From Planctomycetota bacterium (GTDB lineage Bacteria; Planctomycetota; Planctomycetia; Planctomycetales; Planctomycetaceae): DNA of 59,970 nucleotides. This document shows positions 45,823 to 55,845 of the stretch, one piece after another. The notes beneath the pieces were generated by a model, which made no database searches, was not told the origin of the DNA, and saw only the letters and a program-made list of their open reading frames with translations. The translations under genes were made by a program, and so were the position numbers. The stretch spans positions 1 through 59,970 of the forward strand of contig JAEZFD010000048.1 in the NCBI GenBank assembly GCA_023417655.1, in the 5' to 3' direction. The stretch's first letter is position 1. The number at the start of each line of letters is the position of its first letter.

Positions 45823-45904
45823 CAGCACAGCTATCCGGTTCGATCAGGTCTCACCGGCCCTGCGAGGCTTCAGGAGTCTCGACCGGTAGCCCGCCTGAAA
45901 TTCC

Positions 45905-46420
45905 TTAGGCTTCGGAATCCAAATCTTTGAGACGGATTTCATCGTCAGGATTGGGCTGATCTTCGACAGGTCCCCGACGGATGAATGTCTGATCTGGCGG
46001 AGATCGCATGGAATTCTCCGGCGGCGGAACTTCTGGCCGAACGAGAGGAATCACCTGCACAGGCCGGATCGGAGGGGGATTCGCTGCTTCAGCCGCCTGG
46101 CGTTTGAAAGCATTCGAGCGCGAGAGCATGTGCGACTGAGGAACTAATTGATACCCGACATCTCCGACCCAGAGAATGTCATTCTGGGCCAGTGCGTGCT
46201 CCCGATCCACTGGGGTGTCATTGACGCGAACGCCGTTCATGCTGGCGAGATCCCGGACGACCACCCGATCATCGATCAGAGCAACACAACAATGCTTCCG
46301 TGACACTTTTCGGCTGGTAGTGATGACGACGTCGCACTCCACTCCCCGGCCAAGAAAGAGAATCGCCTTGTCCAGAACGACAGGAGAACTGCCGTCGACG
46401 GGGACAAGCGCCATTTTCAT
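45905..46420 (-). CDS. FHA-domain protein
   Basis: A 171-residue protein. Residues 20-95 form a forkhead-associated domain that should bind phosphothreonine peptides: GRGVECDVVI, the SRKHCC motif with the conserved Ser and His, and SMNGVRVND. The C-terminal 80 residues are Pro/Arg-rich and probably disordered (PPPIRPVQVIPLVRPEVPPP). GGGAAGAG lies upstream of the ATG at 46420. FHA proteins often pair with Ser/Thr kinases, none of which is adjacent here. Confidence 0.9.
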   Translation of the reverse strand: MKMALVPVDGSSPVVLDKAILFLGRGVECDVVITTSRKVSRKHCCVALIDDRVVVRDLASMNGVRVNDTPVDREHALAQNDILWVGDVGYQLVPQSHMLSRSNAFKRQAAEAANPPPIRPVQVIPLVRPEVPPPENSMRSPPDQTFIRRGPVEDQPNPDDEIRLKDLDSEA

Positions 46421-46779
46421 TTCTCTTCCCTTCCCTTTATCCATTGAACAAATGACTTGCATGACAACGCGAAAGTCGTCTGGCAGAGCGAAATGCCGTT
46501 CAAATTTTAGCGGTGCTAAGGGTTGGGCGGCACCTTGACGCTCGAAAAATCAATTTTGACATAAAAACTCTTTGCAATTTATTCGTTGCTTCCGGATTGA
46601 CGGGTTTGGACGCTCCGATGACGGAAGACCACATCACATCCGGTTGAGAAAGTGACGTTTCCACCGGAATTGACCGAATACCCGTCCAGTTGCAAAGATG
46701 GGGAATCGGCATTGGCCGTTTCAAAACATCGTCGGAAAGAGCAGCCCTCGCTCCTTCCCTTGCTGGCAGGAAGGTTCCC
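46421..46779. other. Divergent gap between FHA and ClC genes
   Basis: About 360 bases. Apart from a TTGACA-type promoter candidate at 46556-46583, nothing was recognised. A minus-strand ORF from 47117 to 46500 is the antisense of the ClC gene. Confidence 0.5.
46556..46583 (+). promoter_or_regulatory. Candidate sigma-70-type promoter upstream of ClC gene
   Basis: TTGACA at 46556-46561 is followed after 16 bases by TTTATT, four of six matches to TATAAT. It lies about 195 bases before the ClC start. The -35 is perfect; the -10 is weak. Confidence 0.35.
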
Positions 46780-48642
46780 ATGGAGGGCTCCCCCCGAATT
46801 GGTGTGGAGCGTGAGCAGTGGGGTCTCATCGCTAAATGGACCGTCCTGTCCTCACTCGTCGGTGTGATCGCCGGGTGTGGCGGGATCATTTTTGAGATTC
46901 TCACCCAGCTTGTCACCCGGGTATCGCTGGTCTCTATTGTCGGATATACCGCCCCGGAGACCGCAGGGGAATTAACCCTCTTCCCTCCTCCCGCGGCGCT
47001 GGACCTTGGAATCTGGCTGCTGCTCCCTGTCATCATTCTTGGCGGGCTGCTGTCAGGTTGGCTGGTGTACACCTTTGCTCCCGAGGCAGAGGGACATGGA
47101 ACCGACGCGGCTATCAATGCTTTTCATCACCAGGAAGGATTGATCCGCAAACGGATTCCTTTCATCAAAACAATGGCCTCGGCTCTGACATTAGGAACGG
47201 GTGGCTCTGGCGGACGAGAAGGTCCGATCGCATTAATCGGCGCCGCCTTCGGGTCCTATCTGGCGACGGTTCTGAAGCTGTCAGTTCGTGATCGTCGGAT
47301 TCTTCTTGCAGCAGGGATCGGTGCCGGGATCGCCGCGATCTTTCGGGCTCCCATCGCCGGCGCCCTGTTTGCCGCTGAGATCCTCTACAGCGAAGCCGAT
47401 CTGGAAACCGACGCGATCATTCCTGCCGCTGCGGCTTCGCTCGTCTCCTATTCGGTCTTTACGTTCTGGCTCCCGGCTGAGATCCGACATCTCCCGCTGT
47501 TTGGATCCGATCTGCAGGGACTGCAGTGGAATTCCGTCGAAGAGTTGTTTCTCTATGTCGTGCTGGCCCTGGTACTGGTCCCCGTTGGAGCGATCTATAT
47601 CCGGACATTCTACGGAACTCAGTGGCTCTTTCAGAAATGCCCCTGCTCTCGCAAGCTGCGTCCTGCTCTGGGAGCCGCTTTGACTGGACTGCTGGGGATT
47701 GGTCTGTTCAAGCTTTGTGGGAGCAATATTCATTCACTGGCGGTGCTGGGGGCGGGTTATGGAACGCTGCAATCAGCACTGATCAATGCAGGGGCGATCG
47801 GCGTTCCCCTGCTGCTGACCATTGCGGCCATAAAGATCTTAACGACATCCCTGACGATCTCTTCGGGAGGCTCTGGCGGAGTTTTCGGCCCTTCAATGGT
47901 GATCGGAGGCTGCGTCGGATCCAGCGTCGGATTAATCCTCCACTGGTACTTCCCAAGTCTGGTTCCTCACCCGGAAGCATTCGGAATCGTCGGGATGGCG
48001 GGGTTCTTCGCCGGATGCGCCCATGCCCCGTTCTCCACAATTCTGATGGTCTCGGAGATCACTGGAAGCTATGGACTCCTGCTGCCGACGATGGGTGTCT
48101 CGACCGTCACGTTTGTGCTTGGTCGCCCCTGGAAGCTCTACATCAAACAGGTTCCGAATCGTCAATCATCACCAGCACATCAGGGGGAAATGGGGCTCCC
48201 GGAAGTTCTGTCGCACTTGCGAGTCTCTGATATTCTTCACCCGATTGACACTTCTGCGGTCGCTCCTCTGGAATCATCGCTGCCCGAGATCACGGCGCAA
48301 TTCGCCACATCACATGAACTCATGGTGCCTGTCGTTGATCAGCAGAATCAGTTTCGAGGCCTGCTCGATCTGGCGGAAGTGCGGGGACTGCTGGCGCCGA
48401 ATGTCGAAGGCAACACCCCTACCGTTCAATCGCTGACCCGCATGTCGCGAGTGACTCTCTCGCCACAGGATCCGCTCTCGACGGCCTTGGCTCGTAGCGT
48501 GCAATACGATCAAACGATTATTCCCGTCATGAGCAGCGATTCTCCGACAAGACTACTCGGACTCTTTCACCAGCGCGATGCTCTGCGCGCGATTCCACAT
48601 GCGTCCCCTTCTGCAGGAGCTCACTCCAACGCTGAAGAGTGA
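46780..48642 (+). CDS. ClC-family chloride channel/exchanger with CBS domains
   Basis: A 620-residue membrane protein of the ClC family with multiple helices. Selectivity motifs are visible: GSGGREGP (about 142-149), whose Glu is the proton-coupling gate, and GSGGVFGPS (about 365-373). The first filter motif GSGIP is replaced by GHGTDA. The C-terminal 150 residues contain two CBS units (VSDILHPIDTSAVAPLESSL and SRVTLSPQDPLSTALA) that may sense nucleotides. AGGAAGG lies five bases before the ATG at 46780, favouring it over 46690. The gating Glu suggests Cl-/H+ exchange. Confidence 0.92.
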   Translation: MEGSPRIGVEREQWGLIAKWTVLSSLVGVIAGCGGIIFEILTQLVTRVSLVSIVGYTAPETAGELTLFPPPAALDLGIWLLLPVIILGGLLSGWLVYTFAPEAEGHGTDAAINAFHHQEGLIRKRIPFIKTMASALTLGTGGSGGREGPIALIGAAFGSYLATVLKLSVRDRRILLAAGIGAGIAAIFRAPIAGALFAAEILYSEADLETDAIIPAAAASLVSYSVFTFWLPAEIRHLPLFGSDLQGLQWNSVEELFLYVVLALVLVPVGAIYIRTFYGTQWLFQKCPCSRKLRPALGAALTGLLGIGLFKLCGSNIHSLAVLGAGYGTLQSALINAGAIGVPLLLTIAAIKILTTSLTISSGGSGGVFGPSMVIGGCVGSSVGLILHWYFPSLVPHPEAFGIVGMAGFFAGCAHAPFSTILMVSEITGSYGLLLPTMGVSTVTFVLGRPWKLYIKQVPNRQSSPAHQGEMGLPEVLSHLRVSDILHPIDTSAVAPLESSLPEITAQFATSHELMVPVVDQQNQFRGLLDLAEVRGLLAPNVEGNTPTVQSLTRMSRVTLSPQDPLSTALARSVQYDQTIIPVMSSDSPTRLLGLFHQRDALRAIPHASPSAGAHSNAEE

Positions 48643-48823
48643 TCTGGTTGAAAGTGGTTACGCCAAGAATCTTGTCCTACCTCTCCCTGTTTCTCGTGAG
48701 ACAAAACTGATTCAATAGACCAGACTGTCGATTCAATCCACGTCACGCTGGCCCTGCATTCATTTGTGCAGAGCCCTCTTCTCGACACGAACTCCATTCA
48801 CCGATTCCTCTCTCTGTTCCCCA

Positions 48824-51448
48824 ATGCGACACTGGCTCTGGATCACTGGCATTCCACTGGCGTTTCTCGTCGGAGCGTGGTTGCTTGTGGCCACCTGTGA
48901 AGCCATCACTCCTCTTGTTTCCAGCCAGACATCCATCAACTTTCTGAATGCCGGCTCTCTGTGGAAGTCGCTGCTCCTCTCACTGGCCGTCGGGGGATGT
49001 GTCGCAGCGATCGTCTCTCTGTTTCGAGATGAAGCTCGCCTTGTCTCGCTGAAACTCGGAACAGGTCTGCTGGCACTGCGACTCGGACTTGTGCTGGTGC
49101 TGTTCCTCGCGCTGCTGCAACCAGTTCTCAGTCGGACGCAAGGGGACAAGCTCCATGAGCGACTACTCGTCGCTGTCGATGTTTCGGAGAGCATGGACAC
49201 AGTCGATGCTCAGGCAACGCAGCTGGAACTCCTGCGAGGAGCCGATGCACTCGGTCTGTTCAAGAATCCCACTGTCCAGCAGCGGGCGAAACAATGGATC
49301 CGGTCTTTGCAGTCAGGTCAGACACCGGACTGGATTGATCCCGCTGAAGCAGAATCCCCTGAGAAGCAGACGCAGCTTGCGAAGATCCGACAGGACAATC
49401 TCAAATCACAACTGCAGGAGGTCGCCCGACTCCCACGCCTAGAGATTCTGCGTCAGGCACTGACTTCCCCGAGTGGTGATCTGCTCACCGCGCTGGCCGC
49501 AGTCTGTGAAGTCCAGCTGACCGGTCTGGCTGACACCGTCATTCCGCTGCAGGCAGAACAGCTCTCGCAACCGCTGACTGCGAACGTCCTCCGGCTGCCT
49601 CGTGATCATTCTCGACTCGGCCAGCTTGCGGAGACACTCCAGCTCCAGTCATCACCGACGCCGCTGGCTGGCATCGTGCTGCTGAGCGACGGGCATGATA
49701 CCACCTCGGCTTCGCCTGAATCACTGGTCAAACGCCTGCAGAATCTCGGAGTCCCGATTCATACCGTGCTGGTCGGGTCAGAGGTCCGCCCGCGCGACCT
49801 GTCGATCATGCACATCGATCATCCTGAGTCCGTCTTCATTACCGATCGGCCGCAGATCAAAGTCATCGTGCAGACAGCCGGGTTCGAGGGAGAGACTCTC
49901 AACGTCTCCCTGCAGGCACTCGACGTGCCTGATGAAGCCCCGCTGCATCGCACCTTGATCCCGTCGGGTGCGGCCAGTGAAGTCGAATTCACACTTCCGG
50001 AGCTGACGGTCGGCAAGCACCGTTATCGGGTGTGGACCGACGTGGTTCCTAACGAAACTCGCGAAGACAACAACAGCAGCGACTTCGCTCTGCAGGTTGT
50101 CGACGATCGAGCCCGCGTCCTCGTCATTGAAGGGGATAGCCGCTGGGAGTTCCGGTTTCTGATTGATGCCCTGTCACGAGACCCCCAGGTGTCATTGGAC
50201 GTCGTTCTGTTTGAACAGCCCTACTTGGGGGTGCTCTCAAATCCTTACTTCCCGAAACAACTCCGTCCTGAAGCGACCATCGCGAATCAGACGCCCTTCT
50301 CCACGTATGACGTGGTTCTGATCGGCGATGTCTCTCCCAACGACCTGCAGTCACGCCACTGGCAGGATCTCGATCGATACGTCCGACAGGAGGGAGGGAC
50401 GCTGATCCTCACTGCCGGCAAGAAGTTCTTCCCGTCGGCCTACAAAGGAACGCTGGCTGAAAACCTGCTGCCGATCACCGAGCCGGGTGAAGTCACAATC
50501 GGCGCCCAGGCACAGACCGGGCCTCCGGAGGAACGCGGATTCCGTCTGTCGATCAGCGAAGATGGCCAGATGCTGCCGATGTTTCAGTTTGCCGCCGAAC
50601 GGGAGCAGTCACAGAAGATCTGGGCCACACTCCCCGGCCACTTCTGGGGAATCTCAGGGAAAGCACGCGGCGGAGCCAGCATCTGGGCCGAGCCTCAACG
50701 CGGTGGTGACATATCGGCCGCTGAAGCCCGACAGGCGTTGATGGCACAACATTATGTCGGAGCCGGTCAGGTCATCTGGATCGGCATCGATAGTACATGG
50801 CGTTGGCGGTATCTCGTCGGTGATCTCTACCATCACCGATTCTGGGGACAGCTGATGCGCTGGGCCGTCGCCATTCGCACGACCGCCGGAGACGGCTCCA
50901 TTCGCCTGGGAGTCCGTGAGTCGGTTCTCCGTTCAGGTCAGCCGGCTCATCTTCAAGTGCGGTTGAGCGAGGCCTTCCTCGCTCAGGCTCCGGACCTGCA
51001 ACTTCAAGCCGTTGTGTCGCGACAGGGAGAAGGCATCCCCTTCTCGCAGACGGTGCCGATCGTCAGTCGTGACGGCAATTCCACAATGCGTGAGGCCCAA
51101 GTCAATGGGCTTCCGCCGGGTGAGTACCTGGCGCGTCTCAAGATCAGCGGGGCCGAAACTCCCCAGTCGTTGCCAGAGGTCATGTTCGTCGTGAATGCCG
51201 AACTCTCGCGCGAACGACAGGACGTGCACGCCAACAGTGCGTTGCTGAAGGAGATTTCTTCCGCGTCCGGAGGAGAGTTTCTTTACCTCAATGAACTGCA
51301 CCGCCTACCTGAACTCCTGCAAGGTGGAACTTCCGTCGAGCAGCGCCGCACCGAGATTCCGCTCTACAGCCACTGGTCGATTCTGGTGCTCTTCTGCGGA
51401 CTCGCCATGACCGAATGGGTCCTCCGCAAAATCAACGGACTGCCGTAG
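48824..51448 (+). CDS. VWA-domain membrane protein, paralogue of the 28.6-31.0 kb protein
   Basis: An 874-residue protein. N-terminal helices (LWITGIPLAFLVGAWLLVA and two more up to residue 105) precede a VWA-like domain with VDVSESMD near residue 119 and VLLSDGHDT near 288, matching metal-site motifs. A later segment (ARVLVIEGDSRWEFRFLIDA) begins a GATase-like domain, and RYVRQEGGTLILTAGKKFF follows. A C-terminal helix (WSILVLFCGLAMTEWVLRK) closes the protein. The same domain order occurs in the minus-strand protein at 28590. The ATG at 48824 was preferred over a TTG at 48764. Confidence 0.85.
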   Translation: MRHWLWITGIPLAFLVGAWLLVATCEAITPLVSSQTSINFLNAGSLWKSLLLSLAVGGCVAAIVSLFRDEARLVSLKLGTGLLALRLGLVLVLFLALLQPVLSRTQGDKLHERLLVAVDVSESMDTVDAQATQLELLRGADALGLFKNPTVQQRAKQWIRSLQSGQTPDWIDPAEAESPEKQTQLAKIRQDNLKSQLQEVARLPRLEILRQALTSPSGDLLTALAAVCEVQLTGLADTVIPLQAEQLSQPLTANVLRLPRDHSRLGQLAETLQLQSSPTPLAGIVLLSDGHDTTSASPESLVKRLQNLGVPIHTVLVGSEVRPRDLSIMHIDHPESVFITDRPQIKVIVQTAGFEGETLNVSLQALDVPDEAPLHRTLIPSGAASEVEFTLPELTVGKHRYRVWTDVVPNETREDNNSSDFALQVVDDRARVLVIEGDSRWEFRFLIDALSRDPQVSLDVVLFEQPYLGVLSNPYFPKQLRPEATIANQTPFSTYDVVLIGDVSPNDLQSRHWQDLDRYVRQEGGTLILTAGKKFFPSAYKGTLAENLLPITEPGEVTIGAQAQTGPPEERGFRLSISEDGQMLPMFQFAAEREQSQKIWATLPGHFWGISGKARGGASIWAEPQRGGDISAAEARQALMAQHYVGAGQVIWIGIDSTWRWRYLVGDLYHHRFWGQLMRWAVAIRTTAGDGSIRLGVRESVLRSGQPAHLQVRLSEAFLAQAPDLQLQAVVSRQGEGIPFSQTVPIVSRDGNSTMREAQVNGLPPGEYLARLKISGAETPQSLPEVMFVVNAELSRERQDVHANSALLKEISSASGGEFLYLNELHRLPELLQGGTSVEQRRTEIPLYSHWSILVLFCGLAMTEWVLRKINGLP

Positions 51449-51830
51449 GTGTGTGGTCCGCAAGGGCTTGGACAATTGGCCGTCCGCCTCACTGGAAGAA
51501 ATTCGAAGCACGATATTCCAAATTCAAAACAAATACAAACGGTTTCGCTTCCAGGCCCTTCAGCTGTCTCTCTGTTCTGGGGGTTGAACCTTCGCCTCTT
51601 TTTCGAATTTGATGCTTCGAATTTCTGATTTCATCGGAAGAACTCCGTCGCACCGCTGATTCAGACCGATCACCCGAGAAAGACGGGTTTTGAGTTGATC
51701 CATCCCCGTTCATGCCGTTTTCAGTTCCGGCCCAGAACGAATCGTCTTTCCTGATGAAATTCAGAAAGGGCATTCACACGCATCTCAGGGCGATCACTTG
51801 CGGAATCGACCTCCGAGAAAAGAGGCTGCG
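51449..51830. other. Gap holding dispersed repeat copy B
   Basis: A 382-base intergenic region. Its central part is an inverted repeat (51498-51631). No gene is seen. Confidence 0.55.
51498..51631. repeat. Dispersed imperfect inverted repeat, copy B
   Basis: GAAATTCGAAGCA at 51498-51510 is perfectly complementary to TGCTTCGAATTTC at 51613-51625. The flanks extend the similarity with A/T-rich tracts (AAATTCAAAACAAAT on the left). The right arm aligns with the repeat at 857-962. The centre differs, as expected for an old non-autonomous or REP-type element. No coding capacity. Confidence 0.65.
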
Positions 51831-54143
51831 ATGACCATGCAACGCAGACACATCTCCCGACTGCTCGTAATGCTGACGCTCAGCATCTGGTCACAGGTCG
51901 TGACCGCCCAGCTGATTCGCCCGACAACTCAGGAAGAAATCACGCGCCGACTTCAGGTTCCCCCCGACAATTTCGACGACCGGCAAGCACTGCTGGCAGT
52001 CATTCTCGACCGTCACCCCGTGCCTGATCTGATCGCGCCACACCTCGACGGTGACTGGGCTGCTGAGGCTGCGATTGCATATCTGGCGGCTGGAGGAAGT
52101 GAGGCGGTGGCTGCAGATGGATTGCGAAGAGACATCAAAGAAGGTTTACCCTATCCAGTTCGCACTCTCCACCTGGCAATCGCATTACTCGATTCGCCGA
52201 AGTTCGGGCCTCTCTCCAGACAGTCACTGATTACGGGGCTGCTTGAAGACGATTTTGAAATCACGAGATTCTTCTCGAAAATACGGGGCGATCAATGGCG
52301 GCCACTCATTCTGGATCTCCTGAACCAGTTGCCGACTCACGAGCCAGATAAAGGAGAAGAATCACCGCGACTCGAGTTCCTTTCGACGACAATGGGGAAT
52401 GAATTCTTTCCCCAGATCAGACAGCTGCTCGACGCCCGTCAGAACTGGTTGCGCCAGCTCGCAGCCCACTGGCTGGTCTGCGGGGATTTCGACGACCTGC
52501 CAATGGAACAAGTCCGCAAACTCCTCGATCACGCCGGGCCGTATCACTCTCTGGCAGGTGCGACACTCACGCTTCGCAAGCAGCCGGAGAACTCTCAAGC
52601 CCGTGACGTGCTGCTGCAGGCATTGGCGTCCGATGACAGCGAGTTTTGTACACTCGCCATCATCTCAGCCGGGACACTGGCTGATCAGGATCCTGAGTGG
52701 TTCGGACGATTGCTGACGATGCTTTTGAATGCTGATAAAAACTCCGCCCAAAAGTTGATGCGTGTCATTTCTCGCATCCTCCCGCGTCACGAATTGCTTC
52801 TGGCTCAATTTCTTCAGGAAAATTTCGATCGTCTGGGGACTCCACTCAACAAGAACGCCACCTATCTGATCAAGAGCGAACAGGAGGACCAGGAAGTTCT
52901 CCAGATTTGGGAGATGATCCTGAAGAAACCTCAGTTCGACGAGATCGAAAAAGCTGTTCTGCGCCAAAGGCGAACCAAAAAGCCCCATCCAGACACATTC
53001 GAGATCCTCTTCCGGCATCTGAGTTCGACGGATCCTGATGAATCAGGCGGTGCGGCATATCTACTCGGAGATCTCGAACTGACCTCACCTCAAAAATCTC
53101 AACTCCTCACAAAAGCCGATGACCTTCTGAAAGTTTCAGCCGACCCCTCGGACACTCCGCTCATAGTCAATGAAGCCGTCGCGTTGATGTATTGGAAACA
53201 TAATCTGGAGAGACCTCGTATTCTGAAACTACAGAGGCGGCTCCTTACGTCGACACAAAAGGAGCTCTTCGAGAATGGACTCAGCCTCACGCGATTCACC
53301 CGATCCGCATCTGCAGAAGAATGTCAGGCCATATTCGAAAGGGCCTGCTCGTCGCCAATCGAGTTGGGACGCATTGCCACTTTTTTATCAGAGATCGGAA
53401 GCGAGTTTACGGAATTCCTCCTTGGTCGCCTTCAGGATGAAAACCCGGACCGCAGAGCCGCTGCTGCGAGACTCCTTCCGATCACTCAACCGTCTCAGGC
53501 AATACTGGATGGCCTGATCGCCCTGTTGAACGACCAGCATGTGGTCGAAGTGAACTGTCTGTTTGGCGACTGGAAAGGTCCACTTAGCGAGTTCGCTGCA
53601 TCCAGGCTCTCAGTTTTCGTCTACCTCCATCCAGAACTCACCCCCCATCTGACTTCCCGGCCCGAAGTTTTAGCCAAACTTCGCCCACTCCTCGACGAAA
53701 GGGAATGGGAGAGGGTCACCAGTCCCCGGCCGACATTTGAAGAAATCAAATCTGGGGACAGAATCCCGACCTATCGCGAACTTGAAATCGTCCTCAAGCA
53801 AGATCGTCCAGACAATCCGTTCAAACGAAAATACCAGCCACTCGAACTTTCACCCGCCTTACTGAATGAGTTCCTCTCGAAGTCCCGAAGACTGAGAGCG
53901 AGCGGCGGCGATTTCTCGAATGATGGGGCAATGGAGATCGTGAATGCAGTCGGCGAGTCGCCGAATCCACCGCCGGAATTGCTGGACGAAATGAATCTGT
54001 GGCTGGCCGAATGCCCGGTCCTCGAATACGACGCTGCCGTCTCGGTGGCAGGAAATCTGCTGCGTCACCAGCCTGACAACCCCGCCGCCCGAAAGGTGAT
54101 CCTGCTCGACCAACGTCGCTACTCCCCGTCTTTCATCCGTTGA
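51831..54143 (+). CDS. Secreted helical-repeat (HEAT-like) protein of unknown function
   Basis: A 770-residue protein with signal sequence (LLVMLTLSIWSQVVTAQ). The body is built of repeated helical hairpins with a HEAT-like rhythm, for example DPDESGGAAYLLGDLELTSP and ENPDRRAAAARLLPITQPSQ. No catalytic motif was seen. GAGG lies five bases before the ATG at 51831. It is convergent with another HEAT-like gene at 54216, with a 72-base gap. The family is not recognised. Confidence 0.75.
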   Translation: MTMQRRHISRLLVMLTLSIWSQVVTAQLIRPTTQEEITRRLQVPPDNFDDRQALLAVILDRHPVPDLIAPHLDGDWAAEAAIAYLAAGGSEAVAADGLRRDIKEGLPYPVRTLHLAIALLDSPKFGPLSRQSLITGLLEDDFEITRFFSKIRGDQWRPLILDLLNQLPTHEPDKGEESPRLEFLSTTMGNEFFPQIRQLLDARQNWLRQLAAHWLVCGDFDDLPMEQVRKLLDHAGPYHSLAGATLTLRKQPENSQARDVLLQALASDDSEFCTLAIISAGTLADQDPEWFGRLLTMLLNADKNSAQKLMRVISRILPRHELLLAQFLQENFDRLGTPLNKNATYLIKSEQEDQEVLQIWEMILKKPQFDEIEKAVLRQRRTKKPHPDTFEILFRHLSSTDPDESGGAAYLLGDLELTSPQKSQLLTKADDLLKVSADPSDTPLIVNEAVALMYWKHNLERPRILKLQRRLLTSTQKELFENGLSLTRFTRSASAEECQAIFERACSSPIELGRIATFLSEIGSEFTEFLLGRLQDENPDRRAAAARLLPITQPSQAILDGLIALLNDQHVVEVNCLFGDWKGPLSEFAASRLSVFVYLHPELTPHLTSRPEVLAKLRPLLDEREWERVTSPRPTFEEIKSGDRIPTYRELEIVLKQDRPDNPFKRKYQPLELSPALLNEFLSKSRRLRASGGDFSNDGAMEIVNAVGESPNPPPELLDEMNLWLAECPVLEYDAAVSVAGNLLRHQPDNPAARKVILLDQRRYSPSFIR

Positions 54144-54215
54144 CAACACATGCAAGAAACAATGTCCCCAAAATAAGTCCCGGTAAGAACGTCACCAGAG
54201 GGCATGCGATGCGGC

Positions 54216-55676
54216 TCACGGTGTCTCTGCTGAAGTCGGCTTGAAGTGCTCGGCGTTCCGTGCGGCGTAGAGAAGAGCAACCTGTCGGAGCGCGATACTT
54301 GAACGGTCGTGTTCCTCCTCGAGCGGCCGGAATGCCGCCTCCAACTGCTCGTAGCGTTTCCCGAGAGCCGAGAGCCGGGTGTCCCGATCACGGTCGATTC
54401 CCTGAGGCCCGACGATTTGCGCCATCGACTCAAGAGTCTTTAACGCGGGCAGAACAGTTCCAGCATCCCCGCCGGGCGTTCGTTTGGGCCATTTTTCCGC
54501 AAACAGAACACCAGCATCATCCGGATTCTGCAAAACGAATCTCTCCAGTTCCTGCAAGGCGGCCCGCGTTTCGGCAAATCGATTTCCACTGCTGTTGCCG
54601 AGAAACTGCATCAGGCCCCCGTTTCCGATTTCCCCATCAAAAATGATGGTGTCCCGGACGACACATTGTGGAAACGACAGCCCGGCAAGAGAGACTTCCT
54701 CCTCCCGATTGAGGACATACATGTACGGATCTTCTACACCCGCAAGGATCGCCAGCGATTCGACCGCGGCTCCACGAATCCGCTCGACCGGATGACTCAA
54801 CATCCTGACCAGCAACGGGCGAGATTCTTCCTTCAATTGCAGTGCGAGCAACTTCAGGATTGCAACGCAGATCTGTTCATCCAGGTAATCGATTTCCCCT
54901 TCCATTCTACTTAACGCATCTTCGAGCAGGTGTTGCAGCTTCTCGACCGGCAACGGAATTTTCTGTTCAACACTGGCCTTCAACAATTCCGGAAGATTGG
55001 GATTCTGGCGAGTCAGTAATCTCGGGGATGAAAAGTCGGCTGCGGCTCTTGAAGGATCGAGAATCGCCAACGTCGTGGAGATTTCATTGTTCTCTTCGGC
55101 CCAAAGCTGATCAGAAAGTTTCAGTAGCAAGTTATAAGCCTGTTGCTGAAAACTCGTATCACGCCGCCGCAGAAAGCCTGCCTGCATTCCCCTGTGCGTC
55201 CATTCCCGAACATAGACGTCTTCGTCCTGCATGAGACGACTGAGAGTCGGGATTGCCTCGCTGCGACCAAGGCTGGCCAAGTGTTCTCCAGCAATTTTGC
55301 GAACATCTTCAGAAGTGGACCAAGAGAGAGCCGTCGCCGTTTTCAGGACCAGTTCGTCAGCATAATTGGCAACAAGAAGTCCCAGCACAGCTTCTAACGG
55401 TGCGGGTGTCATCGCTTCGAACCGGGGCCATTCCGCCAGATGAAATCGGGGATCATCGACGACCGCAGACAGCGAGGGCACAATGACCTCTCCCATCATC
55501 GAGAGCATCTTGTGAGACTCACGGGCAGTCCGTTCCTTTAACAAGCCGCCCACGATTCGATCGATCCTTCTCCTCGTCGGATTCTTCGGCGGTTGAAGAT
55601 TGTTCCAGCGGTCGAGGCTTCTCTGAAGACTGTTCCGATAAAAAGCACTCTTGATGAAATCTCCAAATCCGCTCAT
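54216..55676 (-). CDS. HEAT-repeat protein with DUF4375 (DMP19-like) domain
   Basis: A 486-residue cytoplasmic-looking protein without signal. The N-terminal 340 residues carry HEAT-like repeats (for example ASLGRSEAIPTLSRLMQDED and SHPVERIRGAAVESLAILAG). The segment DGEIGNGGLMQFLGNSSGNR matches the NGG-F-x-Q-F core of DUF4375 (DMP19-like) proteins, followed by a helical end. The start at 55676 (MSGFGDFIKSAF) is plausible; the ribosome site is weak, and the frame is open to 55745. Function unknown. Confidence 0.75.
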   Translation of the reverse strand: MSGFGDFIKSAFYRNSLQRSLDRWNNLQPPKNPTRRRIDRIVGGLLKERTARESHKMLSMMGEVIVPSLSAVVDDPRFHLAEWPRFEAMTPAPLEAVLGLLVANYADELVLKTATALSWSTSEDVRKIAGEHLASLGRSEAIPTLSRLMQDEDVYVREWTHRGMQAGFLRRRDTSFQQQAYNLLLKLSDQLWAEENNEISTTLAILDPSRAAADFSSPRLLTRQNPNLPELLKASVEQKIPLPVEKLQHLLEDALSRMEGEIDYLDEQICVAILKLLALQLKEESRPLLVRMLSHPVERIRGAAVESLAILAGVEDPYMYVLNREEEVSLAGLSFPQCVVRDTIIFDGEIGNGGLMQFLGNSSGNRFAETRAALQELERFVLQNPDDAGVLFAEKWPKRTPGGDAGTVLPALKTLESMAQIVGPQGIDRDRDTRLSALGKRYEQLEAAFRPLEEEHDRSSIALRQVALLYAARNAEHFKPTSAETP

Positions 55677-55776
55677 CAGCCCGGCCCCATTCTGAAATGG
55701 TCTCGTTGAGTTGTTTGCCCGTCTGCCCGCTTCTCTGGCATGCAAGAGTCTTACTTCAGGGAAGTTTTATCACAAT

Positions 55777-55810
55777 AAAAAAAGCCCTGTCAGTCTCATC
55801 TGACAGGGCT
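55777..55810 (-). terminator. Terminator downstream of the RPG-repeat gene
   Basis: On the minus strand the 11-bp stem AGCCCTGTCAG and its complement, with a six-base loop, is followed by seven T residues. It lies 36 bases after the stop at 55846. Confidence 0.9.
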
Positions 55811-55845
55811 CTCCATTAAAAATCAACTCATAGCAAGTTCGCTGA

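Noticed and set aside
46500..47117. 205-residue minus-strand ORF opposite the ClC start
   Set aside because: Antisense of the ClC gene with low-complexity Ser/Pro composition.
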